NCBI RefSeq assembly: GCF_947179165.1
Contig: NC_077242.1
Span: forward strand, 53,825,097-53,889,096
Reading direction: 5' to 3'
Source: Solanum dulcamara
Taxonomy: Eukaryota; Streptophyta; Magnoliopsida; Solanales; Solanaceae
Length of the DNA stretch: 64,000 nt
Shown here: one piece after another, positions 1 to 10,506 of the stretch
How the letters are laid out: every line of letters begins with the position of its first letter
Numbering within the stretch: position 1 is the stretch's first letter
Program-made: the position numbers and the translations under genes
Notes under the pieces: model-generated
Databases searched by the model: none
What the model saw: only the letters and a program-made list of their open reading frames with translations
Told to the model about the DNA's origin: nothing

Positions 1-480
1 AAAATTAATTTCAACTTTATAGAGAAAAAATTAATTCTAGTAAAAGAAGAGTCGCCACTTAATTTTCTAAAGAAATTAAGAAAACTTAATTTAAAATACC
101 GTAACAGATTTAAGTCTTAAAAATTCAGAGAAAATGGTATGAGGTTCATATTACTATTTTAAGAAGGTTTTAGCACTTAAAATAGTCGCTAACATACGGA
201 TGTCTGACGATTTGAAAATTATTTGACTAACTTTGGAAAAATGAGTTTTATCAATAATCGAAACATTAAATAATTTGAAAGAAATATAAATTTTAAAACA
301 TTTAGGATAATTTATAAAAGTAATAAACTTGGTATAAAAATGACTAAATAAAAGAGGGATAATTTTAAATGAATCATTTAAATGAAACAAACAATCATAA
401 AAAATAGTTTCTCTTCAAGGGATTTAATTAAATTTAAACTAAAAAATTAATGTTAGAATTAATACAGGATAAATAAATAT
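1..480 (-). mobile_element. 3'-terminal part of an LTR, inverted, cut by window start
   Basis: Read on the minus strand, this block matches the last ~450 bases of the solo LTR at 7857-10174. Shared landmarks, in order, are a TTAATTAAAT-CCCTT segment, AGTTAGTCAAATAATTTT, a CATTTTCTCT block, GACTTAAATCTGTTA and AAGTGGCGACTC. The LTR tip (about 25-30 bases) lies beyond base 1. The inner boundary is unclear because similarity fades near 480. It is therefore an LTR of the TGTTGACAC family or a close relative in minus orientation; whether it is solo or part of a full element cannot be told. Confidence 0.65.
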
Positions 481-1080
481 TATTGACTATGTAAATAAAA
501 GTAAAGACAATAGAAATCAGTGATGCCTGAAAGAAATTATTTTGATTTTTAAAATATTAAACTATCCCAAATATATACAAACAAAAATATTTTAAAATAG
601 ACGAGATAAAAATATTCATGTTTTCATATTATTCTGATCAGCGTCGGCTTATTAATCGAAAGAAAAAATATAGTATTTTGTCATTTTTTTACTTGGGACG
701 ACTTTCATCATTTTCGAAAGGCCTATCAACCCCTACTTCTCCTAAGTTTATTTATTATTATAATCTTAAAGCGATCTAAAAGAAATAATAAAAACTAACG
801 TCCTAAAAGGTGTTTAACGTCCCAACTTAATATCCAGGAGGCATTGGACGTACTATTAGGGTAGGTTATAGACTAAAGAAAATATATGCATTCTAATTAG
901 ATACATCGCCAAACAAAACATATAGGACGAGCAGTTAGCACATAAAATCTCAAATAAGCCTCTAGATTATTTAAATAGCATGATTGAAATCACAGATAAA
1001 TAGTGAAAGTCATAATAGCTATATGTGTGTGTACAATCAGATATACGAGACTTAATGCAAAAAACTCAACCATGATAATT
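481..1080. other. AT-rich sequence, probable continuation of the inverted LTR
   Basis: No ORF of note. On the minus strand it has the texture of an LTR body (a GGGGTTGATAGGCC block and a GTCGTCCCAAGT block), but I could not align it to the other LTR copy in the window. Assignment to the LTR is an inference. Confidence 0.3.
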
Positions 1081-2110
1081 TTTAATTGTTAACTAATAAT
1101 ATTTATAAAATCTTGTTAACACGATTTTTAGTTAATAACATGCTGAAAATTAAACTACTGTAGATCTGGTTTCTAAATGTTGTGTTGAAAATTTATTGAA
1201 ATGTCACAGACATAATAATATTATGAAGACTTACTTAAATTTCTATAAGCATGATTTCTAACAATATATTAAAAATTTATGAAAAAAATCCTAAGTATGC
1301 TTTTTAATACCATCATATGCTGAAATATTTATCAAAAGTTATAGGCACGGTTTCAATATATTAAACAAATATGATAAATAATTATTAAAATCATATTGAT
1401 ATGATTTCTAAATAAAATATCAAAGAAAAATCTTAATCCTATAGATATGATTTCTATATGATTTTTATCATGTTAAATGAATCCTATGAACATGATATTT
1501 AAACAATTCATATGTTGGGATTATTATATAAAACCTACATATGTAAAAAATAACATCGTAAAAGTATTCATTACAATCGAATAACATGTTGAAAATATTA
1601 ATAAGGTTTATGAATATGATACCGAATATTTAACTTGTTGGGCTTATTATATAGTTCCTGTAGGCATGGTTCCTATAGCATAGAAGCGATAATTTGTTAA
1701 ATCTTAAGCATGGTAGCTACGTAAGTCTAATGCTGATTATTTATTAATTGAAGGGAAGCCTTGGAGTAACTGGTAAAGTTGCTGCCATGTGACCAGGAGG
1801 TCACGAGTTCAAGCCTTGGAAACAGCTTCTAGCAGAAATGCAAGGTAAGACTGCGTACAAGAAACCCTTGTGGTTAGGCCCTTCCTCGGACCCTGCGCAT
1901 AGCGGGAGCCTTAGTGCATCGGACTGCCCTTTTATGACATCTAGCTCAATCAGAAACTATAACATGATTTCAATAAGAATTAATATAGAAATTTATTTAT
2001 TTGACCCTATAGACTTGATAGTTATATGTATTTGTATGCTGAAAATTAATGAGTAGAGGCCTATAAATATGATATCTAAAAGACAAATTATAATACAAAA
2101 TTGATATTTG
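1081..2110. repeat. Degenerate tandem array, core CCTATAGGCATGATTTCTA-like
   Basis: About ten imperfect copies of a ~20 base core (CTATARRCATGATTTCTAA-like) recur every 60-110 bases. Examples lie near 1241, 1338, 1435, 1480, 1610, 1660, 1960 and 2060, often followed by a TTGTTGGGATTATTATAT-like stretch. Copies are strongly diverged. The SINE at 1753-1934 interrupts the array. No coding potential is seen. Confidence 0.5.
1753..1934 (+). mobile_element. tRNA-derived SINE (Solanaceae SolS/TS-like)
   Basis: A compact ~180 base element starts GGGAAGCCTTGGAGTAACTGG, with RNA polymerase III box A near 1761-1773 and box B (CGAGTTCAAGCC) at 1804-1815. The tRNA-unrelated body contains GCAAGGTAAGACTGCGTACA and a GCGGGAGC block, and the element ends in GACTGCCCTTTTA. 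The head and body match my memory of the abundant Solanaceae SINEs. It does not fold as a functional tRNA gene. No clear target-site duplication was found, so the exact ends are approximate. Confidence 0.85.
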
Positions 2111-3671
2111 AACAAGTCTTTTATTGCATTTTAACTTCACCAAGACGAGAGAAAATTATTTAATCTATATTACGTAAATGTTCAAAGAAGTCAAAATTAA
2201 ATACATACAAACATATTGAAATTATTACGGATGTTTAAGCAAAATTCAGATTCAAATATTTTTAAACATATGTTAATGGTTATTTAATCAGCCCAACATG
2301 CTTAAGGTGATATAAATAGACAACTATTTTAACAACAAATCTAACAAGTAAATATGGATAATAAAACATGTAGCACATAAATCCCTCCCCCATCTTAAGT
2401 TGTTCCCCAAGTAATTTCATTATATAGTATTTACAAATTTATTACAACTTAAATAAAAAATAATATAAATAAACAAAGACATAAAAAGAAGTAGTAGTTT
2501 CTCCGACCCAAGCGAACTCTTCGCCTCTCGAACTTTGAAGTTCAAATCCTGCTAAACTATGAAGAAGATATAAGCAGTATACGAATAATATAGGGATACA
2601 TCATAATTATAATTATATTTCAACAGAACAAACAAACAAGACAAAATATTTTAAAATAATAAACCAACATATAAAGAAAAGTTGGAACTAACCTGGATAC
2701 TTTAGTTAGGAAGAATAAGTAAATAGAAATCTGAACTCCAATGTTAAACACTAGAAATAGAATATTAAAGTATGCAAGCAACTCTTTTTTTTGTTTTCGT
2801 TTGAGATTCTAAACTGTAAAAATAAAAATGTTTTCTTCTTTCTTCTTTCTTAACTCTCTCTTTTTTTTGTTCTCCTTGTTTTTTCTCTTCTTGTTTTCTT
2901 CTCCCCCTCTTTCTCTTTGTCTCCTTCTCTTTTTATAGTGATAAACCCATGGGTAAAGACAATCAAATCAACAAAGACAACTCACTAGATTTTTAATTCA
3001 AACTTAAGCCAAATAAGTCTTAGACAGAGCAATCAATTTCAAAAGGAATGACCAATTTTTTCCAAATTTTGTCAACAAAATCAAATAATATCGACTTTCC
3101 AAGATTTGCTCCTAAAATTATTCAAAAAGATATTGGAAAAGTTAAAAAGTTATGCCAAAGGGACCCATCGATAATAATTGCAATGAAATTATTCAACCAC
3201 ATATTCAAGCAAAAATTCAAACTTTTATCAGTGTGATGATACTCCAGATTTCCCAAGCAAATAAATTCAATTGTAGGATCCAAATAAAAATATAAAATAT
3301 TACAAGTTTTAACATAAATGTTTCAAACAAAATTCAGAGTTAGATTTTCATAGATCTATATCACAGCTGAAACAATATCATTTAACTCAAGTTAAGGCAA
3401 AATTATCAATTTCATGATTCTCACATAACAAGCAACATCATAAAGCTCATATTAGATTCATAGGCAAATTAAACTTAACCTCATGATCTTGACATAGCAA
3501 ACAATACCATAAAAATTATATTAGATCCATAGACAAATCAATCTTCAACAAACAAAGTTTAAACCACTAAAGATTAGAACGATAATACCTGAGAGGGTTT
3601 GTAAAGGTCCGTCTTCAATAGAACGATCTAAATTTGTGCATAATTAAAATGTAAGAACATGAACATGAATA
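2111..3671. other. AT-rich repeat remnant with pyrimidine tract, no gene
   Basis: No convincing ORF. A strongly pyrimidine-rich tract (about 2785-2935) lies on the plus strand, so the minus strand is purine-rich downstream of a TATA-like box. This is the layout of an LTR promoter and leader read leftwards, suggesting that 1 to ~3.6 kb is one inverted LTR. I could not find its start, so this stays an inference. Confidence 0.3.
2929..2937 (-). promoter_or_regulatory. TATA-like box, minus strand
   Basis: The minus strand reads CTATAAAAAG followed by a long purine-rich leader. Candidate promoter of an inverted LTR. Confidence 0.3.
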
Positions 3672-4420
3672 TGTCACGATCCAAATACGGGTGTGATGGC
3701 ACTCATCTCTACCCACCGAGACAAGTCAGCCTAATACCCAACGAAAATTAGATGCGAAAGAAAAAGACATAAATCAAAATTTAACTTAACCGAAAACACC
3801 TAAATCAACCTCAAAATCCCCCAAGATTGGTTATCACGTGTATAAGCCACTAAACATTACCAAAGTACAAAAGAAAATATAGTCACAATGTCTTTGTCTC
3901 TAGAATAGGACTAAAACATAATAAAAGAGTAAGAGGTGTCCGCTAGATGGATGTAACAGCTACCTCAACACTCGGAATGATAGCCTTGGATGTAGTAGAA
4001 AACACTAAGAGATCAAGCAGGTTTGGGCTCACACCTACACAAGTGTAGAAGCAAGGGGTGAGTACCAAACAACACGGTACTCAGCAAGTGGACAACTAAA
4101 ACTAAGCAAAGCTCAATAGATACAAGTACTCCTGTCCTCCCAACCAAACCTCCTTAACTACAACCTACATAAAATTAGCCCAACTCTACACTTGTACAAT
4201 AATAACAGTATTACAGTCCACGAATATTCATCAATAGTCTCATCAATGAATCATATAAAGTCAAGTTCAGCATATACAGAGTAATAAATGGGTAAACACA
4301 AATTCACAAATATCAACAAAATGCGATGCAATGCAATGAGATGATGCATGTCTGTTCTATCGGTACACATCCGCTGAATTACAGTCCAGAACCCATAGGG
4401 GACATTTCTGTCCATGTAAC

Positions 4421-4586
4421 CTGCCACGGAGCGGTGGCCCATCCCCTTAATATATATATCCTGCTATGGAGCGTGTGGCCCGAACCCTTTATTTCATAAT
4501 ACCTACCACGGAGAGTGTGTCCTGACTCCTTTGTTTCATAATACCTGCCACGGAGTGTGTGGCCCGACCCCTTTTGTTTCATATTA
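4421..4586. repeat. Four-copy ~42-base tandem repeat inside solo LTR
   Basis: Copies start at 4421, 4461, 4503 and 4545. The consensus begins CTGCCACGGAGTGTGTGGCC and continues CGACCCCTTTGTTTCATAATAC. Two short overlapping ORFs here are by-products of the repeat. Confidence 0.85.
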
Positions 4587-5663
4587 TTTTCAGTCTCAAC
4601 ACAATATGTCAGAACCAATGCAATCAATTCATGTTCATATAATTCACGATAATAACATGACAACAATTATAATTTTTCCTATCTCACATCAACATAGTCA
4701 TTTCATATGTCCAAAATAAATCTATAATTACAACATATCAATTCCACCAATACATGTCATTAGATCACCATTTTATACACCTCATCTCCATTTTTAAGGC
4801 CAATCATAAAGTCAATAACTCTGTTCAATTCTCATTGCTCCCCAGTACAAATAACACGGAAATACAAGCATCTACAAGCTTAAACCGAGGTTTAGAAATT
4901 CACTTGCCTTAATTAATCAAGCAATCACTCCGGGACTTGAGCCTTCCCTTTTTGTTGGGCCTCCAAATCAACGTAATCTAGTCAAATAAATAATCACAAT
5001 AAGATTTTCAAAACTAACAACACCCTTATTACCATATGTCTAGCCTAGACCCAAAAATTTAAGCAAATCTATAAACAGTTCCTAATCTTGATGCCACTTA
5101 ACATGTCAACTCCCATATTTTCTGAATTTCAAAATTAGGGTTAAACCTCAATTAAATTTAATAATTATTTTACAACTTGAGCCTTTCATAATGTTTCCTA
5201 ATGATTAAAATCTTTTAAAATACATAATCTTCATAAGAATATGAATCCAATGACACCCATATTGCTATATTTATTTTCGGATAAAAAATTGGGTCAAAAA
5301 GTCATCCCGAGTCATTGAAGTCAAATCTGAAATTTTCTTTCCAATTATGTTCACTCATGATAAAATAAACTCACATGTCAAATTTCAGCTAAAACGGATC
5401 GTTATTCAACCCCAAATCAAGATTTTATGTGAAGAACCCTAGGATCATATTTTCTTATTTTAGCATTATTTTTCCATCAATATACCCTAAAAATATGTTC
5501 ATAATCGCATAAAAATTTAATGAAAAGGATGAGAATAATTACCTTGACGCTTTGGATTAAAAATCTCTATTTTTCTCTTCACCTTTATTTTTCTTTCCCC
5601 CTTTTTTTTCTTCCTCCGTATTTTTTTTCTGTTTCTGTTCGTTTTTCTCGTTTTCTTGTTTAT

Positions 5664-5688
5664 ATCTGATGGCTTAATGCCATCAGAT
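5664..5688. other. Perfect 10-bp inverted repeat near LTR promoter
   Basis: ATCTGATGGC, loop TTAAT, GCCATCAGAT. It lies beside a TATATATATA run (5696-5707) that could be the minus-strand TATA box of this LTR, so the hairpin would fall just downstream of it in the leader RNA. No function is claimed. Confidence 0.55.
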
Positions 5689-5995
5689 TTTTTTGTATAT
5701 ATATATAATTTTTTTTCTTTTCTTTTATTATTTTTTTTCCTTTTCCAAACTAATTATGTATTAAAATTTACAAACCCTACTAACCTATTTTAATAAATAT
5801 AAGAAAAGTGGTATATGTTATTAAATAAATTAACACTTTAGCCCATCAATTAAATTAATTTTATAAAATTATCCTCAACTAATTAACCAAAATTACCGAA
5901 AGGTCCAAAATTTTCACCTTAAATTTATGAAAAGTGTCTTCTATTAAAGGAGGATGACTCGTTCTCAAAATTACCTAATGAGTCATTACAGAACA

Positions 5996-6504
5996 TGAAC
6001 ATAAACATGGACAAAAAACAACATAAACACATTCTGTAATCTTAATCGATTAAAGACGAACCAACATCTTTGAATCTCGAGTTTAACCAGTCATTTGAAG
6101 CAAAAATAAAGTGATGGAGTAACATGTGAAAAGTATGGATCTTACAAGCAAGGGATTAAGAATAATGGACATCGTAATTTGTGTTTGCATCATAAATGAC
6201 TCCTTCAATCTTGAAATTCACATACCTTCCTATGATATATATTTCAACAAAAAGTTAAAAACATAATAAACATAGGTTTTAACAATCAAATTCGAAATAG
6301 ATGGTTAAGCTTTTTTACATCACCAAAAAATTCATATACAAAATGGTGCAAAATATGGTTAAATAATGATGTCTAGTTCAACATGATCAATAATATATAA
6401 CCTAAACCAATATATACACCAACAAACACCAAATATGCTGTATAATCAATTTAATTAGATGACGGTTTATTTTATGATTATAATTTTAAAATAAATAAAT
6501 TAAA
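5996..6504. other. AT-rich intergenic or LTR remnant, nothing recognised
   Basis: No gene, TIR or LTR end recognised. It is continuous with the sequence left of 3667 once the solo LTR is removed. Confidence 0.4.
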
Positions 6505-6955
6505 TCATAATAAAACCAAAAATCAACCAACTGTTAAAAATTATAAAAATGTCAACTACCATATACCATATGCAAACCACGAAAATACCAACTGTCATAT
6601 TTCATAAACAAATAAAATAAATCAAGTGCCATAAATCAGAATCAGATCAAATCAAAAATAATCATCTTTGAAAAATCATAAAATACCAACTGTTATACCA
6701 TAATCAAAGCAAAAAAAATCAACTACTATAAATTATAATATAATCAAACCAAAAATAGACCAACTTTTAAAAACCACAAAAATAACAGATGGTATATACT
6801 ATAATCAAACCACAAAGATACCAATTGTTTAGATCATAATATAGTCAAACCAAAAAATAAGCCAACTTTTAAAAATCAAAATATACAACTGTTATAAACC
6901 ATAGTCAAACAAAAGAAAATACTAACTGCTATAACATAATCAAAGAAAGTCTTTA
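6505..6955. repeat. Degenerate AT-rich minisatellite
   Basis: Roughly eight or nine imperfect copies of a ~45-60 base unit built from AATACCAACTGTTATA, CATAATCAAACCAAAAAT and AGACCAACTTTTAAAAATC. Copies are strongly diverged and length-variable. Confidence 0.55.
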
Positions 6956-7851
6956 ATTTTAAACATTGACAATTCTTCAAATCTCTGTGTACGTTGTGAT
7001 TAAAATTTATAAAAAAAAATTGAATAATTACATAAGTCGATTACAAAGAAAAAAAGCAAACTGTTTTACCATTACCATAATAACAGTACACCAAATTCAT
7101 TTTAATTATGTTTTGATAATCATGAAAATTTATGTTTAAAAAGAATTTTGACACCCCAAAAAAATATTCAAATCAATCATAAACGAATCATATATTCTAA
7201 TACATACCTTTTACATCCCATCTTTTATCGTGTTGATCATAATTGAGACGTTGTTCATATCTTTCATTCAACTAATTATCAGAAGAATGAAAGTAAGTGT
7301 TTGATTTTGATTAGAATGCTCCCTTTTAGTTTATGAGAGATAAACCATTAACCATTAACTAATGTTTGAGTTATTTGTGGAAGGTAAATAACTAAAGAGG
7401 AGGAATTTAAGGGATTAGAACATTATTAACTAATTAAAAATATAGCATTCCTTTTTGATTTTTCCTTTTTTTTAAAAAAAAAAATCTTTGTGTTTAGTAA
7501 AAATTCTATTGCTATGTTGATGTAAATTAAAACTATTGTTATACAGTGGTTATTTAGGTGCTTATTTTATATAGTTATGATTTTTACCCTTTATTTAATT
7601 TCATAACTTTGCATATTTCAAGATCAGAAAAGGGTCATATTTGTTCGTGTATTTTCAGAAAAAGGTTATATTTATGTTTCGTTATACTTTTTTTTATATA
7701 TTTTCATTGTCATCCAATTTTAGACACATATTTTTCCTTGAAATGTTAAATTTCATGTCCTCACTCTTGTTATTCTAAGGGTTAATATATCAAAAAAGTA
7801 TGACGACAGGTAAATATAATCATTATATCTTTTTCATACAAATCAACAAAA
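6956..7851. other. AT-rich intergenic, no gene
   Basis: Low-complexity AT-rich DNA. The 63-codon ORF at 7558-7749 has no recognisable features. Nothing else seen. Confidence 0.4.
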
Positions 7852-8230
7852 ATCATTGTTGACACCTAATTTTGACCCTCCACAATGCAAACTAGCTATC
7901 GAGTTTTTTTAAATTTTGAACACTTTTGAAATAATTAGCTTTTATAAAAACAAAGATATTTTCATGTTATTCTTAACTATTTTTATCTTTTTATAAATTT
8001 TAATATAATATACATATTTCTATATAACTATATCTTTGATTACTATTTATGTGGTTATTCAAAAATTATCTCAAATAGATTTTATTTTTAACTAAATACA
8101 ATGTTAGTTAGGTTAGTTTAATTATAGTTTGTATTTTTAAAATTTTTAATTTTTTCTATAAAAAAATAAAATAAAAAAAATCCATTTTCCAACATCGAAA
8201 ATTCATGAAGAATTTGGGGTTTTTGGAGCC

Positions 8231-8239
8231 TATATAAAG
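8231..8239 (+). promoter_or_regulatory. LTR TATA box
   Basis: CCTATATAAAGTC followed by a GA-rich leader, ~375 bases into the solo LTR; defines U3 and a likely transcription start near 8265. Confidence 0.55.
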
Positions 8240-9227
8240 TCTCATATTCTCATTAAGAAGAGAGAAGAAGTGAGGTTTTTAGCTACCCCAAAGTTAGAAA
8301 TTTTCCTTACTTGGCTAGGATTTTGGACTCTTGTCCCCATCCTAAAAGTTGTGAAAATTTCTAGCTTTCAATCTATATTTTTCTTCGAGGAAAATAGGAT
8401 ATTGAAGTCAAAATTTAGGCTAAGAAGAAAGTTCTTATAACATTGAACCCATGAAGGTTCGAGTCTAAATTTTTAAATTTTTTTGTTGATTGGAGTTTCG
8501 TCAAACTCTTGGGTGGTGGTGAAGTCGTCTTCCGCTCATCGTCTTTAGTTTCGCTGTCCGAAAAGAGGTAAAATCTTTTCTTAGCTTTATTTTATTTAAT
8601 TATTTCATGTTTTATATTTAGTTGATTTGTAATCTTATTTTTTTTAGTTAGCAGGTATTAAGAATAATTAGATTAATGATAAAAATTTCTTATAGTTAGC
8701 ATGTGTTAGGATTAATTAGCTAGCATGTGTTAGGATTATTTAATGAAAACTTTTAGTTTTATTTATTAATTTTTCAAGTAGTTTTCTTTAACAATATAAA
8801 TTTTCATGTTTTTAATTTTTTTTAACATGATTTAGATAACGAAAACATGCTTAAGTTATTATTTAGTTAGAACTTTTATGACCTAATTGATTTAACTCTC
8901 TCTTTAAAATTTGAGTTAATATAGCTTATATATTAATTACGTATCCTTTTGTTACTTGACTATATTTTTTCTTTCCTTTCCTTTTCTTTGTCTACATATA
9001 GATATATATGTTGTCACCTCTAGGATGCCCATCAATTTGATATCTTAAAATATGATGATATATTTCTTGGTTTAACTTAAAATGAGTAGATGCTATATAA
9101 TTTTATTTTGGTGCATATGATATCAATTCGAGTTCATCTTTGGAATCCATCTTTGCATATTGATGAATTTTGAGTCTACCATCACCTTGCTCGAATTGTT
9201 GAAAAGTTTATACATGGAAAGAAAGCT

Positions 9228-9305
9228 AATATACATGATTTGAATATTGATATTGGACTGCATACACGGACCACAGTTGGAAAACAGTGTTGTATACACT
9301 GATAT

Positions 9306-9348
<43 letters not shown>

Positions 9349-9545
9349 GTCCAATATGCAAGAAAATAGTATATACTGATATACAATGTATATACAGTCT
9401 GATATACAGTGATATACATCAGATACAGGGAACAAACAGGTGGTATACACTGTGTATACAATTTGATATATAGAAATAATATTATATATACTGTATATAA
9501 TGTATATACATTCTGATATACAATGTATATACAATTGCGATATAT
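9228..9545. repeat. TGATATACA/TGTATATACA array with (AT)n core
   Basis: Many copies of GATATACAATGTATATACA-like words surround a pure AT run at about 9309-9347. The two overlapping minus-strand ORFs here (tyrosine and isoleucine rich) come from the repeat and are not genes. Confidence 0.8.
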
Positions 9546-10174
9546 AGTAGAAATGGGCTTAAAGCCCAAAATGCAGATGACCGAAGAACTTAGTCTAGGC
9601 GTACAAAAACTATTTGTCGGGCTATATTTTCATGTGTTATTTATTATTTATTTATATTGATTCGGGTTGTAATAATTTATTTACTTATGTTATTTATGTT
9701 TGCTTAGATACTAATTTTAATTTATTTTAACTTAATTAAATTCCCTTAAAGATAAACCAATTTATGTTAATTTACTCTTTAAATGATTTTCTACCTTTAT
9801 TTAGTCATTTGATAAACTTTACTTTTTTTATACATGTATATTATTTTCAATGTTTAAGTTTGATCATTTTAAAAAAAATAATTTTAAAGTCTTCATTTCC
9901 TTTTAAATTAATATTTTCAAAAGTTAGTCAAATAATTTTTCAAATCATCGAATAATCGCGCATTAGCGGCCACTTTGAATGCTAGTACCTTCTCAAAGTG
10001 GAAATAAGAACCTCTTACCCATTTTCTCTAATTTTAAGACTTAAATCTGTTAGGGTCTTTAAAATTAAGGTTTCTTGATTTTTCTTAAAAATTAAGTGGC
10101 GACTCACTTTTCTAAAATTGAGTTTTTCTCTAAAAGTTTTAATTAATTTTAAACTGTCTTTTTCTGACATAACA

Positions 10175-10178
<4 letters not shown>

Positions 10179-10215
<37 letters not shown>
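10179..10215. repeat. (TC)n microsatellite
   Basis: About 18 TC units immediately beside the right-hand target duplication of the solo LTR. Confidence 0.95.
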
Positions 10216-10219
<4 letters not shown>

Positions 10220-10506
10220 CAACTCTCCATACTTTTCATAGTTTCTTGACAAATTTCATCGTCGTCGTCTTCCTCTTATGTTGCATGGTCTATGTCAACT
10301 TATAGTGTTTTAGAATTTTAGCGAGAAGAACAAAGTATTCATGGAATTAAAAACAAGAATAATGGATTATGTGATGAAGGATGTGGACAAAAAGTTCAAT
10401 TGTTCTGTATCAATTTATAATTTTTCATTACTAGTAGAAGTTGTTGTACAAATTTACTTTATTGTGTATTACATGAAATAGACATAAATAGATGTGTTCA
10501 TCTATT
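10216..10506. other. Spacer, no gene recognised
   Basis: Sequence between the microsatellite and element 1. No ORF, TIR or RNA gene recognised. Confidence 0.4.

Larger units (their letters stand above)
3672..5990 (-). mobile_element. Solo LTR (TGTAATGAC...GTGACA type), minus orientation
   Basis: On the plus strand the block begins TGTCACGATCC and ends GAGTCATTACA. It is flanked by GAATA (3667-3671) and GAACA (5991-5995), a 5-base duplication with one change. The host sequence resumes with the same GAACATGAACA word on the right, which supports a clean insertion. Read on the minus strand it starts TGTAATGAC and ends CGTGACA, the same termini as element 2, so I place it in a related chromovirus family. 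Length 2319 bases, no internal coding region: a solo LTR left by recombination. Confidence 0.8.
7857..10174 (+). mobile_element. Solo LTR (TGTTGACACC family), plus orientation
   Basis: It begins TGTTGACACCTAATTTTGAC and ends CTGACATAACA (4-base inverted tips TGTT/AACA), flanked by perfect ATCAT duplications at 7852-7856 and 10175-10179. Length 2318 bases, no internal region, so a solo LTR. A promoter-like TATA box lies ~375 bases from the start, and the conserved AAGTGGCGACTC block lies near the 3' end. The terminal ~450 bases match the inverted fragment at window start. Opening and closing sequences recall the Tat/Ogre-like Gypsy LTRs of eudicots, but without an internal region the lineage is a guess. 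Confidence 0.9.

Noticed and set aside
1753..1830. Functional tRNA gene
   Set aside because: Box A and box B are present but no cloverleaf; this is the head of a SINE.
3060..3080. GTCAACA as the start of the inverted LTR at window left
   Set aside because: Only seven bases match the TGTTGAC tip and the neighbouring sequence does not follow the family.
6505..6955. CRISPR-like array
   Set aside because: Plant nuclear DNA; units diverged and without constant repeats or unique spacers.
9123..9569. 148-codon and 102-codon minus-strand ORFs
   Set aside because: Entirely made by the TATACA/(AT)n repeat in two frames; tyrosine/isoleucine periodicity only.
10095..10110. AAGTGGCGACTC as a tRNA-Arg primer binding site
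   Set aside because: It lies ~70 bases inside the LTR. The true LTR end is at 10174, fixed by the TG...CA tips and the ATCAT duplications.
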